Source: SG8-4 sp964598225 (GTDB taxonomy: Bacteria > Planctomycetota > Phycisphaerae > Sedimentisphaerales > Anaerobacaceae). From it: a DNA stretch of 64,000 nucleotides. The position numbers and the translations under genes were made by a program. Location of the stretch: contig CAZRBG010000012.1 in the NCBI GenBank assembly GCA_964598225.1, positions 34,655 through 98,654 of the forward strand, in the 5' to 3' direction. Every line of letters begins with the position of its first letter. Position 1 is the first letter of the stretch. A model generated the notes under the pieces. The model searched no databases. It was given only the letters and a program-made list of their open reading frames with translations, and was not told where the DNA came from. Below are positions 1 to 8,931 of this stretch, piece by piece.

Positions 1-219
1 AGCATGACAGCCGCCCCGGAAAACCGGACCAAAGGCGTGAAAGTCGGAGATAACGGCGAAGTTCTGTCAACCTTGCGGCCGACGGGAAAAGCGAAGTTCG
101 GTGACGCAATTGTGGACGTGGTCGCCCTGGCCGAGTTCATCGAGAAGGGCGCTAAAGTCGAAATAGTCGAAATTCATGGCAACAGAGTTGTGGTAAGAGC
201 TGTGCCGGAGCAATCGTAG
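1..219 (+). CDS. NfeD-family protein, C-terminal part (cut by window start)
   Basis: This is the last 70 or so residues of a protein that very probably starts before the window. The fragment matches the soluble OB-fold (NfeD) domain: a 'GEVLSTLRPTGKAKFGD' first strand, then 'FIEKGAKVEIVEIHGNRVVVR', the usual end of NfeD1-type proteins. In complete family members a ClpP-like serine protease domain and membrane helices precede this fold. The ATG at 4 is probably internal, because it has no ribosome binding site and lies at the window edge. It is followed after 10 bases by a second NfeD gene and then floA, the classic NfeD-flotillin arrangement. Confidence 0.75.
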   Translation, partial: SMTAAPENRTKGVKVGDNGEVLSTLRPTGKAKFGDAIVDVVALAEFIEKGAKVEIVEIHGNRVVVRAVPEQS

Positions 220-229
220 AAAGGTACCG

Positions 230-724
230 ATGGGCTGGTGGCTGATATTTGCGGTTTTTCTGTATTTAGTGTGTGCGGCGATGATAATCGCCGAGGTTTT
301 CATTCCGAGCGGCGGGTTGTTGACCATCTTCGCGCTCGGCTGCCTCGCCAGCGGGATCGCGATCTTCTTCAACCACAGCCGCATCGCCGGCTGGACGGGC
401 GTGGGCATAGCCTTTGTAATGATACCCACTGCATTGATAATCTCATATAGGATATTCCCTAAGACCAGGTTCGGCAAGGCTGTGATGTTGACTCCCCCCG
501 AGCGTCAGCAGGGCGATGCCGTGCCGGATACGGACAGAATCAGAGAGCTGCTGGGTACTGTCGGCGTTACACTCACTGCCCTGAGGCCGGTGGGAGCGTG
601 CGATTTTTCAGGGAGAAGGGTTGAATGTGTAGCCGAAAGCGGATATGTTGATAAAGGCAAGAAAGTCAAAGTAATAAACGTTCAGAGCACACAGGTGACT
701 GTCCGTATGGTCGAAGAAAGCTAA
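230..724 (+). CDS. NfeD-family membrane protein with OB-fold domain
   Basis: This 164-aa protein has two or three N-terminal helices (about residues 3-25, 31-47 and 53-72) and a C-terminal OB-fold domain from about residue 105 ('LLGTVGVTLTALRPVGACDFSGRRVECVAESGYVDKGKKVKVINVQSTQVTVR'). Short NfeD proteins of this type are partners of flotillin-like proteins, and the domain is thought to act in protein-protein contact at membrane microdomains. AAAGG lies just before the ATG. The gene sits 10 bases after the upstream NfeD fragment and 15 bases before floA, so the three are probably one operon. No protease domain is present in this copy. Confidence 0.85.
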   Translation: MGWWLIFAVFLYLVCAAMIIAEVFIPSGGLLTIFALGCLASGIAIFFNHSRIAGWTGVGIAFVMIPTALIISYRIFPKTRFGKAVMLTPPERQQGDAVPDTDRIRELLGTVGVTLTALRPVGACDFSGRRVECVAESGYVDKGKKVKVINVQSTQVTVRMVEES

Positions 725-739
725 GGAAAGGGCAATAAC

Positions 740-1750
740 ATGTACAATGGAATAAATAATATTCTGGCAGCAACTCCTATCCGGATTGTCGGAATGGCGC
801 TGCTGGTCGTAATAATCCTCGTAGCATTGGTGTTTTTCCTGCTGTTCCTGAAATTCTTTCGCCTGTGGCTGCAGGCCAGATTGTCGCGAGCGGAGGTGAG
901 ATTTTCCGAGCTTATCGGCATGTGGCTGCGAAGGGTCGATACGAGAACGATAGTTCTGAGCAAGATTACCGCTGTTCAGGCCGGGCTGAGACTTTCGACA
1001 ACGGATTTGGAGAGTCACTTTCTCGCCGGAGGTCGGGTTCCGAACGTCGTACGCGCCTTGATCGCCGCCAACAGGGCAAACATAGAATTGACATTAAAGA
1101 CATCCACGGCTATCGACCTGGCCGGTCGTGACATTCTCGACGCGGTACAGACAAGCGTTAATCCCAAGGTGATCGACTGTCCCGATCCGCAGAAGAGCAG
1201 AGGGACTGTGGACGCAGTCGCTCAGGACGGCATTCAACTAAAGGCCAAGGCGCGCGTCACCGTCCGGGCGAACATCGAGAGGCTGATCGGCGGCGCCACA
1301 CAGGAGACGATTATCGCCCGCGTCGGCGAAGGAATCGTCACAACCATCGGAAGCGCGATAACATACAAGAGCGTATTGGAAAATCCCGATGAGATCTCCA
1401 AGGCGGTGCTGAGCAAGGGACTCGATGCCGGAACGGCATACGAAATCCTTTCAATCGACATTGCCGACGTGGACGTGGGTGAGAACGTCGGGGCGCAACT
1501 ACAGGCGGCTCAGGCGGAAGCTGATATGCGAAGAGCCAAGGCCGAAGCGGAAAAACGCCGGGCGATGGCGGTCGCTCGCGAGCAGGAAATGCGGGCAATG
1601 GTTGTCGAGAACGAATCTAAAGTTCCGCTGGCCATGGCGGAAGCGTTCAAGAAAGGCAATCTTGGCGTGATGGACTATTACAGAATGAAGAACGTCATGG
1701 CCGACACCTCGATGCGCGACTCAATCGCAGAACCGAAAAAGAAGGAATAA
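740..1750 (+). CDS. floA: Flotillin-like protein FloA
   Basis: 336 aa, the normal size for FloA. A single helix near residues 15-40 ('MALLVVIILVALVFFLLFLKFF') anchors it. It is followed by the SPFH/flotillin region (about 60-250) with typical stretches such as 'RVPNVVRALIAANRANI' and 'FLAGGRVPNVVRALI', and an Ala/Glu/Arg-rich C-terminal coiled coil ('QAAQAEADMRRAKAEAEKRRAMAVAREQEMRA'). FloA proteins oligomerise in membrane microdomains and affect membrane order, secretion and signalling. GGAAAGGG precedes the ATG by about 8 bases. The two preceding NfeD genes are its usual operon partners. Confidence 0.95.
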   Translation: MYNGINNILAATPIRIVGMALLVVIILVALVFFLLFLKFFRLWLQARLSRAEVRFSELIGMWLRRVDTRTIVLSKITAVQAGLRLSTTDLESHFLAGGRVPNVVRALIAANRANIELTLKTSTAIDLAGRDILDAVQTSVNPKVIDCPDPQKSRGTVDAVAQDGIQLKAKARVTVRANIERLIGGATQETIIARVGEGIVTTIGSAITYKSVLENPDEISKAVLSKGLDAGTAYEILSIDIADVDVGENVGAQLQAAQAEADMRRAKAEAEKRRAMAVAREQEMRAMVVENESKVPLAMAEAFKKGNLGVMDYYRMKNVMADTSMRDSIAEPKKKE

Positions 1751-1792
1751 TCAAAGGAAGTCCGACCCTTTGAAATGTAGGGCGTTAGTTTC

Positions 1793-2425
1793 ATGAATAT
1801 CCTGTCAGGACATATCGTTTTGGCCCAGCGGGGTCCCGGTGACGAATGGACGAACCTGCTTTTTGTCATAGTGATGGCCGTCCTGTGGTTGGTCGGCGGC
1901 ATAATCAAGGCGATGAAAACAAAGGCGGAGAATCAACAGCAAACGCGACAGACGCCGGCACGCAAACCGTCCGACCAGAAAAGGGGGGCGCAGCAGCAGG
2001 CGCCGACTCAGCGTCCTCAACGCCCCGCCGCCGGGCCGCCGCGAGCGGCTCAGCAGGCTCCGGGCGCCGCGAAGAAACGCTCAACGCTGGAAGAGATGAG
2101 AGAGGCCGCCCGCAGATTCGCGGCCGAAGCCGAACAGTCCTTCAAAGAGGAAACACCCAAACCGAAGCCAACTCCGAGACCGCCAAAACAAACGAAACCA
2201 AGCCCAAAGCCCCAAATCTATCGCGAGGCAAAGGCCGAGATCAAGCCTGTCGGCGCGCCGATTATGCAATCGGCCGGCAAGGGTAAGCCGCAGGATGTAT
2301 TTGCGCAAAAGCCCGCGTCAGAGAAGCTTTCCGACCTTGTTTCAGATTACGCCGATCCGGAGAAACTCAGAAAGGCGATCCTGCACTACGAAATCCTCGG
2401 CCCGCCTATATCGCTTCGCGATTGA
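1793..2425 (+). CDS. Membrane-anchored proline- and lysine-rich protein
   Basis: No family was recognised. The 210-aa protein has one N-terminal hydrophobic segment (about 20-42, 'NLLFVIVMAVLWLVGGIIKAM') followed by a long Gln/Pro/Lys-rich, probably disordered region with an 'EEMREAARRFAAEAEQSFKEE' helix. A short conserved-looking tail, 'SDLVSDYADPEKLRKAILHYEILGPPISLRD', has the style of a docking motif. This design is common downstream of floA in planctomycetes (recollection, not checked). It lies 42 bases after floA on the same strand, so co-transcription is likely. The ATG has no strong ribosome binding site. Confidence 0.65.
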   Translation: MNILSGHIVLAQRGPGDEWTNLLFVIVMAVLWLVGGIIKAMKTKAENQQQTRQTPARKPSDQKRGAQQQAPTQRPQRPAAGPPRAAQQAPGAAKKRSTLEEMREAARRFAAEAEQSFKEETPKPKPTPRPPKQTKPSPKPQIYREAKAEIKPVGAPIMQSAGKGKPQDVFAQKPASEKLSDLVSDYADPEKLRKAILHYEILGPPISLRD

Positions 2426-2578
2426 TCGTAAGAAGGTTGGGTCGCTTGCCTGCCTTTGAATTGTCTGCAAAAAAACCACGTCCAACGTCTCATAATATAT
2501 GTTATGTTTCATTCGGCCTTTTTGGCTGTTCGGGGGGGTCTTTGGAGTTTTTTGCTTTTGTCGTTTGATTTTCGCGGA

Positions 2579-4195
2579 TTACGATGAAAACGGATAATCC
2601 GCCTCAATTGCCTGGCTGGCTGTTTCGGTCAGGCCGTCCCACGTCGCGCCGGCCCTGTCGAGCATTCCGAGGTTTTGAAGAATGACTGAAATATTTACCG
2701 TGGCGTCCGGGTGAGCGAAATTTCTTTCAAGGTGATGTTCGAGATTCAGCAGAGACGAAGCAAACTTCAGCCGGTCGCAATACAACAACGCGGTCCTGTA
2801 ATGCAAATCGAGAGTATCCTTATCTATAATTTCCCGTCCAGGCAGGCAGTCCAGCGCCTCGCGTTTGCGGTCCGACTCATACAGGCAGATGGCCAGTTTA
2901 GTGCGAGCCCTGGTGTATAGCGGATTTATTTCGAGTGCCGCCTCGAAGGATCTGATGGCGTCCTGTATCCTGCCGACATTCAGCATCAGCACGCCGAGCC
3001 TGTATCGGAGATCCGAGTTTTGCGGCCGCTTGACAACCTGTTGGCAGTGGGCTACAATAACAGCCTGCGACAGAGCAGCGGCGTCGCTTTTGCCGCCTTG
3101 TGAAGCAAAGCTCTCCCCCAGGCCGGCCTTGAATCGAAGGCTGGCGGTTTCGGCAAGCAGCAGCGAACTGTTCGGCTGAATTGCCGCGGCCAGCGACAGC
3201 GTTCCCAGGGCCTCGGATGCTGCGCCTGCGGATTTTTGCGAGCTTGCCAGGCCGATATACGCATCGACGATCTTGTCATTTATCTCGACTGCACGATTAA
3301 ACTGTTCGGCAGCGAGTTCATCCTTATCCATGTGCAGGTACTGAGTGCCGAGCTTGATACTCGCTTCGAGCAGATCCGGACACATTCGTACGACGGCCTC
3401 ATAGTGTGCCAACGCATCTGTCATGGAACCCAACATTCGCAAGACGTCGGCCCGTCTCAGGAGCAGGTCTGTCCTGTTAGGCTGGTCGCGAAGGTAATCA
3501 TCTATCTGCTCTATCGCCTCGTAAAGTTGCCCCTGGGCTATGAGCTGGTCCGCCTCGTCCTCTTCAGCGTGGAAATTATCCGGGTGTATCAAAATAGCCT
3601 TGTTGAAGGTCGCCGTTGCCGGTTCGTCTGCGCCTGCGGCCACATAAAGATATCCGAGCGTTATCAGCGTGGAAATATTCTCCGGATACTCGCTTTGCAG
3701 TAATTCGTATTGCTCGATCGCCCTGTCGAGATGTCCGTTTTTGTAATAGATCGCAGCCAGTCGCTGGGCCGGCAGCTCGAGGTACTTTTTGAACTTCAGA
3801 CAATCCTGATAGAATTCGACAGCTTGGGACTCCTGGCCGAGCCTCTCGTAGCAATGGCCAAGCGCATACAGTGCCATCGTATTTGTAGGTTGTCGCATGT
3901 AGATCGAATTAAGTTGATCGACCGCTTGCTGCACACGACCGTTGTTCAGACAAATTCCCGCTGCGGCTAAGCGTCCGTGAATGCAGGCCGGCTTCTCGAA
4001 GAGATGAATCTTCAACTGCTCGGCGGCAACGTCGTATTTCATTTCACTTACAAGCTGAATCGCCTTGCCCAAACGTGTTGGCCGGTCCCGTTCGCTGCCG
4101 TCGGCATGAAGCCGAGCCGCATCTAACCAGTACCATATCAGTTCTGAAGTATCAACCGTTATCGCCCTGCCAAGAATTTCCAGTAACCGACTCAT
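2579..4195 (-). CDS. Tetratricopeptide-repeat protein
   Basis: This 538-aa protein is built mostly of TPR units. Repeats with the A/G-Y-A signature run from about residue 50 to 290 (for example 'NTMALYALGHCYERLGQESQAVEFYQDCL' and 'DRAIEQYELLQSEYPENISTLITLGYLYVAAG'), with a second group after about residue 380 ('SDLRYRLGVLMLNVGRIQDAIRSFEAALEINPLYTRARTKLAICL'). There is no signal peptide or enzyme domain, so it is probably a cytoplasmic scaffold. GAGAGG precedes the ATG. It is transcribed alone, convergent with the floA operon. The 203-base gap upstream (4196-4398) should hold its promoter. Confidence 0.85.
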   Translation of the reverse strand: MSRLLEILGRAITVDTSELIWYWLDAARLHADGSERDRPTRLGKAIQLVSEMKYDVAAEQLKIHLFEKPACIHGRLAAAGICLNNGRVQQAVDQLNSIYMRQPTNTMALYALGHCYERLGQESQAVEFYQDCLKFKKYLELPAQRLAAIYYKNGHLDRAIEQYELLQSEYPENISTLITLGYLYVAAGADEPATATFNKAILIHPDNFHAEEDEADQLIAQGQLYEAIEQIDDYLRDQPNRTDLLLRRADVLRMLGSMTDALAHYEAVVRMCPDLLEASIKLGTQYLHMDKDELAAEQFNRAVEINDKIVDAYIGLASSQKSAGAASEALGTLSLAAAIQPNSSLLLAETASLRFKAGLGESFASQGGKSDAAALSQAVIVAHCQQVVKRPQNSDLRYRLGVLMLNVGRIQDAIRSFEAALEINPLYTRARTKLAICLYESDRKREALDCLPGREIIDKDTLDLHYRTALLYCDRLKFASSLLNLEHHLERNFAHPDATVNISVILQNLGMLDRAGATWDGLTETASQAIEADYPFSS

Positions 4196-4398
4196 ACACC
4201 TCTCTCATCTATCTATCGATTCGTTGACGTGTAAATGTGATCCCGGGTTTGTGTAAACCCTCTCTCCGTTGAAATCACAGTTATTTATCGACAATAGACG
4301 GTGACCGGTTAACTCAGGTTTTGGCAAATAATCTCTCGCTGTGGTAGTTTTGCCGTTTCGTTGGTCAGGTTGTGTGTGATTTGTGGATTGTTACGATT

Positions 4399-4896
4399 TC
4401 AAAGCCGATTATCGGATTCTGATTTGGCTACCTGTGACTGTTTCTCGATTTCACCGAGATACGCCAGAGTGCGTTCGAGCTTATCGGTCAAGTGTTTCAA
4501 TTTGAGCATCGTTTTGACGCGAGTCAAGAGTTCGAGTTTATTGACCGGTTTGCTGAGAAAGTCGTCCGTGCCTGATTCGATTCCACGCTCGATGTCTCCG
4601 AATTCATTGAGCGCAGTGACCATGATGACGGGAATGTCGGCGGTTTTCGGATCGTTCTTGATCTTCCTGCAGACCTCGAATCCGCTCATCCTGGGCATCA
4701 TTACATCCAGCAAAATCAGGTCGGGGGCTTCCTTCTTCAGGATATCCAGAGCCTCGGGCCCATCGCCGGCGGGAACGGTTTCACAGTCGACGTCCTCAAG
4801 ATACGCTTGAAGCAGCTCGCGGTTCTGCTGATTGTCGTCCACGACCATAACCACGGGCGCCCGCTGTTGCTCCGAATCAATTTGGGTCCGATTCAT
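4399..4896 (-). CDS. Response regulator receiver protein with coiled-coil tail
   Basis: 165 aa: a CheY-like receiver domain (about 14-130) with all key residues, the acidic pair D20/D21, phosphoacceptor D64 in 'LILLDVMMPRMSGF', T94 and K116 in 'LSKPVNKLEL'. A helical tail (about 131-160) follows, with no DNA-binding or enzymatic output domain. Receivers with such tails often pass signals by protein contact or feed into a diguanylate cyclase or kinase. GGGAG precedes the ATG by 11 bases. An orphan histidine kinase lies 1 kb away (5894-6664); pairing is possible but not shown by the sequence. Confidence 0.9.
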   Translation of the reverse strand: MNRTQIDSEQQRAPVVMVVDDNQQNRELLQAYLEDVDCETVPAGDGPEALDILKKEAPDLILLDVMMPRMSGFEVCRKIKNDPKTADIPVIMVTALNEFGDIERGIESGTDDFLSKPVNKLELLTRVKTMLKLKHLTDKLERTLAYLGEIEKQSQVAKSESDNRL

Positions 4897-4935
4897 AAAA
4901 AGAACACTCCCACAATACAGAAGATCAGTTCCTTG

Positions 4936-5448
4936 TTATTTCAAAGCGGCTATAATAGCCTTACAAAAAGCCGGCAGATCGTCGGGTTTTCGCGAAGTGA
5001 TCAGATTGCCGTCGACTACGCACTCGGCGTCCATATAATCAGCGCCGGCATTTTTTATATCGTCTTTTATCGCCATGAAACAGGTGGCTTTCTTGCCTTT
5101 GTAGATATTCGTACTGCACAACAGCCACCCGCCGTGACAGATTGCAGCTATAACCTTACCGGCATTCACCATGCCGTTGGCAAAGTCAATCACATCGGTG
5201 CTTCTCCGCATATAATCCGGAGCGAAACCGCCGGGCACGATCATGCAGTCATACTGACCCGGATCGGCCTGACTCGCCGCAACCTCAGAGACACACGGAT
5301 AGCCTTCTTTAGAATGATATTCCTTTTGAGCTTCGGCGGCAACCAAATTAACTTCAAATCCCGCTTCAATAAGGCGATAATACGGATACCAGACCTCCGT
5401 GACCTGGTACATTTCATCAACCAGAACAGCTATTCTTTTCCCTGCCAT
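4936..5448 (-). CDS. DJ-1/PfpI family protein
   Basis: 170 aa with the whole DJ-1/PfpI fold. The nucleophile elbow is 'AAICHGGWLL' with Cys104 and His105, and the acidic partner is probably Glu13 or a residue near it. This corresponds to the PfpI/YhbO/YajL group, for which protease, deglycase or chaperone roles have been proposed. The true substrate cannot be read from sequence. AAGGAG lies 9 bases before the ATG. It is probably co-transcribed with the small gene upstream (5507-5794) and is 40 bases from the response regulator gene. Confidence 0.88.
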   Translation of the reverse strand: MAGKRIAVLVDEMYQVTEVWYPYYRLIEAGFEVNLVAAEAQKEYHSKEGYPCVSEVAASQADPGQYDCMIVPGGFAPDYMRRSTDVIDFANGMVNAGKVIAAICHGGWLLCSTNIYKGKKATCFMAIKDDIKNAGADYMDAECVVDGNLITSRKPDDLPAFCKAIIAALK

Positions 5449-5506
5449 ATTCGGTGCTCCTTACTGCCGGAGTTTTGCAAGACTCCTATTATTATTGTAC
5501 ACCTTG

Positions 5507-5794
5507 TTATTCCGTGGAAGACTCAGAACGTAAGATCGCATCCCGATGGTCTTCGATAAACCGCCGAACTTGCGGTTTCATATATATTTGCTCGATGTCC
5601 AATACCTTCACGATTGCTTCGGCACAGATAGTCGCCGTCGCGATCGCCGGGGCCTGCGTATCGACAAACAGGATAGGTCGGCCCTTGACCGTGCAGAGCC
5701 CCCCGCCGCTGCCCCCAAGGGGTTCATTACGTATTGTAACCTCGTTTGTCTCCAATAACGCCAATAACTCTTCCAAAATCGCCTGATCGTTCAT
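5507..5794 (-). CDS. Conserved-type small hypothetical protein
   Basis: 95 aa, soluble, no family recognised. The sequence starts 'MNDQAILEELLALLETNEVTIRNEPLGGSGGGLCTVKGRPILFVDTQ' and ends in charged helices, with 'DIEQIYMKPQVRRFIEDHRD' near the end. Planctomycete genomes have small proteins of this style, with an N-terminal helix, then 'GGLC.ikG...lfvD' (recollection). GAGGCG precedes the ATG. It lies 58 bases upstream of the DJ-1 gene on the same strand and is divergent from the histidine kinase, with which it shares a 99-base intergenic region. Confidence 0.65.
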   Translation of the reverse strand: MNDQAILEELLALLETNEVTIRNEPLGGSGGGLCTVKGRPILFVDTQAPAIATATICAEAIVKVLDIEQIYMKPQVRRFIEDHRDAILRSESSTE

Positions 5795-5893
5795 TGCAAG
5801 CGCCTCATTTTACCTGTATCATGGTTCAAGTAAAGACGCAATAAAAGTCGATATAGTCCAATAGAAAACGGATTTTATAGCAGGAGTAACGGA

Positions 5894-6664
5894 TTGGCAA
5901 GTATTTTGGGAAAACGCTTTTCGCTTCACAGGCGTGTTGAGCTTCAGGAAGACCGGAACGAGGAACTGAAATCCCAGCTTCTCGGGCTTCAGAACCTTGC
6001 CAGCATGGGCACCATAAGCTACATGACAGCCCATGAGATTAACAATCTTCTTACTCCGCTGAAAAGCTATGCGAGCCTTGCCCTCAGCGACCTTGAAGAC
6101 AGAGATCTCAGCGAAAAGGCCCTCCGGAAAGTGGTCAAAAATTGCGAGCGAATCACCGACATCATGGATAGTATGCTCACCCTTGCAAACGGCCGGACCG
6201 ACCGCAAGCAGGACGTTCAATTACTTGGTCTGATCGAGGAGGTCTTCACCTGTTTGTGCCGCGATTTCATGAAGGACGGAATTAACGTAGACGTACAGGT
6301 TCCGGAGGAATTGACGACTCGCGTCGTGCCGGTTCAGATCCAGCAGGTCCTGATGAACCTGATCCTCAATGCGCGCGATGCGATGCTGCCACAGGGCGGC
6401 CTTTTGAGCATAAAAGCAGTCGAGACAACCGATTCGGTTGAAATTTCAGTCTCCGACACAGGCGGCGGGATCGAGCCGGAGAATCTCGAGAATATATTGG
6501 AAGTATTCTTCACAACCAAGGCAGACAAAGAATCGGGCACAGACTCGGGGGCCGGACTGGGGCTGGCCTTCTGTAAGCTTATTGTCGAGAAGCACGAAGG
6601 CTTCATCGCCGTTGAATCCGAACCGGGCCGTGGAACCACATTCAAAATAACCCTGCCCAAATAG
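5894..6664 (+). CDS. Sensor-less histidine kinase
   Basis: 256 aa. After a short N-terminal helix comes the HisKA-like phosphoacceptor segment with the H-box 'MTAHEINNLLTPL' (about residue 48), then a HATPase_c domain with N-box 'LMNLILNARDAM', G1 'VSDTGGGI' and G2 'GAGLGLAF'. There are no membrane segments and no PAS or HAMP domain, so input must come from a partner protein. The start is TTG at 5894, chosen because AGGAG lies 7 bases upstream and no ATG fits. The orphan receiver at 4399-4896 is a candidate partner. The next gene starts 16 bases downstream. Confidence 0.9.
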   Translation: MASILGKRFSLHRRVELQEDRNEELKSQLLGLQNLASMGTISYMTAHEINNLLTPLKSYASLALSDLEDRDLSEKALRKVVKNCERITDIMDSMLTLANGRTDRKQDVQLLGLIEEVFTCLCRDFMKDGINVDVQVPEELTTRVVPVQIQQVLMNLILNARDAMLPQGGLLSIKAVETTDSVEISVSDTGGGIEPENLENILEVFFTTKADKESGTDSGAGLGLAFCKLIVEKHEGFIAVESEPGRGTTFKITLPK

Positions 6665-6679
6665 TATTCGGAAAGACTG

Positions 6680-7930
6680 ATGGCGGCTCAAGTCCCCCAG
6701 ATCATCCTGATGTTCATACTGCTTCTCGGTTCAGCGTTCTTTTCAGGTTCGGAGACCGCTTTCTTCAATCTCTCACGAAGGCAAATAAGATTGCTTCGTG
6801 AATCCGGACACAAGCTCATGCGACTGGTCGCCAGATTGCTTGACAGGCCCGGCCGGCTGTTGAACTGCTTTTTATTGGGCAACATGACCATCAACGTGCT
6901 TTTTTTCGCCGTAGCAAGCGTTTTGACCGTCAGGCTTAACGAGAAAAGCAGCCTTGCGGCTGCGGTTGCCGCGGTGCTGAGCTTCGTCCTGCTTGTTCTC
7001 TGCGGCGAAATTCTGCCGAAATCGGTGGCGTACGCGAATTCCAAGTCTCTGAGTGCCGTCGCCGCCTTGCCTACCTACCTGGTTTTGCAGTTCTTCGCGC
7101 CTCTGGAATTTGTTTTCAAAGTCCTCGTTCTCGAGCCCGCCCTTCGACTGCTCATTGGGCCGAAAAGAATTCCCAAAGCTGCAACTGTGGATGAACTCAA
7201 ATCCCTGATCGAAAAAACACGTAAAAATGAGTTAATCAGTGCCGATGAAAACAAGCTTTTGACTGAGATTATCGAGCTTGGCTTCCTCAAGGTTCGGCAC
7301 GTTATGCGGCCGCGAGTGGACATTGTTGCCTGTGACGTTACGGATTCGCCGGAAATTGTCAAGCAAAAGATGCTGGGCAATGACCTTACAAAGATACCGG
7401 TCTATGTGCGAACGATAGACAATATTGTCGGACTGGTTTATCTAAGGCAAGTATTGCTCGAAGGAGGCGCTTCTCTGGACAAGGTTGTCCGCAAAGTCAA
7501 CTTTGTACCGGAACAGAAGACCGTCGAGTCGCTTCTGGAGTTCTTCCGCACGAGCAAAACGGATACGGCCGTGGTTGTTGACGAATATGGCGGAATCGCC
7601 GGAACTGTCTGTCTGGAGGATATTGCCCAGGAGTTGTTCGGGCAGTTGGAGCCTGCCCGAGAGCTCGAGCCGATCGAACAGACGGGACCATTCGAATATC
7701 GACTTGCCGGTCATCTGCCCGTTCACGACTGGATCGAAATGTTCGACGTCGATTTGGAAGAAATTCGTCAGGTTACTATAGGAGGGCTTGTTACCGCCCT
7801 GCTCGACAGAATTCCCAAAAGCGGAGACGTAGTTCGTGTTAAGAATCTTAAGTTCACAGTTGAAACGGTGCGAAAGCGTCGGGTAGAAAGCGTAATACTG
7901 CATTTTGAGCCGTTGGTGAGCGATGGTTAA
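6680..7930 (+). CDS. CNNM/CorC-type membrane protein with CBS domains
   Basis: 416 aa. The N-terminal DUF21 (CNNM) membrane domain has about four helices (residues 5-25, 65-85, 92-115 and 125-145) with the family motif 'SGSETAFFNLSRRQIRLL'. It is followed by two CBS domains (about 205-325, containing 'VMRPRVDIV' and 'VVVDEYGGIAGTVCLEDIAQELFG') and a C-terminal CorC_HlyC domain (about 335-410). Family members transport or sense divalent cations, especially Mg2+. The gene overlaps the start of a second CNNM gene by 8 bases, implying translational coupling and possibly a heterodimer. Confidence 0.92.
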   Translation: MAAQVPQIILMFILLLGSAFFSGSETAFFNLSRRQIRLLRESGHKLMRLVARLLDRPGRLLNCFLLGNMTINVLFFAVASVLTVRLNEKSSLAAAVAAVLSFVLLVLCGEILPKSVAYANSKSLSAVAALPTYLVLQFFAPLEFVFKVLVLEPALRLLIGPKRIPKAATVDELKSLIEKTRKNELISADENKLLTEIIELGFLKVRHVMRPRVDIVACDVTDSPEIVKQKMLGNDLTKIPVYVRTIDNIVGLVYLRQVLLEGGASLDKVVRKVNFVPEQKTVESLLEFFRTSKTDTAVVVDEYGGIAGTVCLEDIAQELFGQLEPARELEPIEQTGPFEYRLAGHLPVHDWIEMFDVDLEEIRQVTIGGLVTALLDRIPKSGDVVRVKNLKFTVETVRKRRVESVILHFEPLVSDG

Positions 7931-8930
7931 TCTATTTCTATTACCGGCTTTCGTTTTCTTTGTCCTAATGTCCGGCTTGTTCGCCGGCTCCGAGACCGGC
8001 ATGTACCAGTTGAGCCGGCTGCGTTTAAGACTGGGCGAAGAGAAGAAACGCCCTGCCTATGTCATGCTCGGCAGGTGCCTGCGGGATGGATCCGGGCTGC
8101 TGCTGGCGATATTGATAGGAAACAATCTCGTCAATTACCTTGCTACGAGCATCGCCACCGGTTTCTTTCTCGGCAGGGTGGCAACTGCAAATGCCGCCGA
8201 GTTTTTTGCTACTGCCGTGACCGTTCCCGTGTTGTTCCTTTTCGGTGAAGTGATTCCCAAGAATCTGTTCTTCTTTCGAGCAGACACACTCATGCCGTAT
8301 GTGTCGCCCGTGCTGTACGCATTTCACAGGATTCTGACGTGGTGCGGCGTGGTGCCTGTTCTGAAACTCATATCGAGTCTTTTCACGCGCCTGACCGGTC
8401 TCGCGGCGGCATCGAAAAGCATGATGACTACAGTGCAGAGACACAAGGTTCACGCTCTTATACACGAAACCCACGAAGAGGGTATTCTAAGCTCGGTCCA
8501 AAGGAATATACTCAGTCGATTGATAGGCATCTCACAGGTGCGGCTGAGAGCGGTTATGATTCCCATAAACAGTGTAGAAACGGTCGATGTTAACTCGGAC
8601 AGAACTGCATTGTTGACAAAGCTGGAGAAGTGCACCTTTACCCGGCTGCCGGTCGTCGAAGAACGGGCTGGCAATATAGTTGGCTTCATTTCCATTTATG
8701 AGGTCTTGGGAACGTCGAGAGAGTTTACCCACATGCGCGATTATGTCAAGCCGATCCGAAGGATCAAAGCCGATACTACTGTCACCGAAGCAATAGAAAT
8801 TATGCGCAAGGATAACCTTAAGATTGTCCTGGTGACCAGGGCCGCCCGCAGAGGGCGAGAGATAGCGACAGGCATCGTTACTATGAAGGACCTGGTCGAG
8901 GAACTCCTGGGCGAAATATCCGAGTGGTAG
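7923..8930 (+). CDS. CNNM-type membrane protein with CBS pair, lacking CorC_HlyC domain
   Basis: 335 aa. DUF21 membrane domain with 'MSGLFAGSETGMYQLSRLRLRLG' at the start and 'FGEVIPKNLFF' at the end of the transmembrane part, then a CBS pair (about 205-330: 'VMIPINSVETVDVNSD', 'RLPVVEERAGNIVGFISIYEVL', 'IVTMKDLVEELLGEISEW'). Unlike its upstream neighbour it stops after the CBS domains. Its start overlaps the previous gene by 8 bases and its stop is 1 base before the next start, so the three genes are tightly coupled. A divalent-metal role is inferred from the family. Confidence 0.9.
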   Translation: MVNLFLLPAFVFFVLMSGLFAGSETGMYQLSRLRLRLGEEKKRPAYVMLGRCLRDGSGLLLAILIGNNLVNYLATSIATGFFLGRVATANAAEFFATAVTVPVLFLFGEVIPKNLFFFRADTLMPYVSPVLYAFHRILTWCGVVPVLKLISSLFTRLTGLAAASKSMMTTVQRHKVHALIHETHEEGILSSVQRNILSRLIGISQVRLRAVMIPINSVETVDVNSDRTALLTKLEKCTFTRLPVVEERAGNIVGFISIYEVLGTSREFTHMRDYVKPIRRIKADTTVTEAIEIMRKDNLKIVLVTRAARRGREIATGIVTMKDLVEELLGEISEW

Positions 8931-8931
8931 A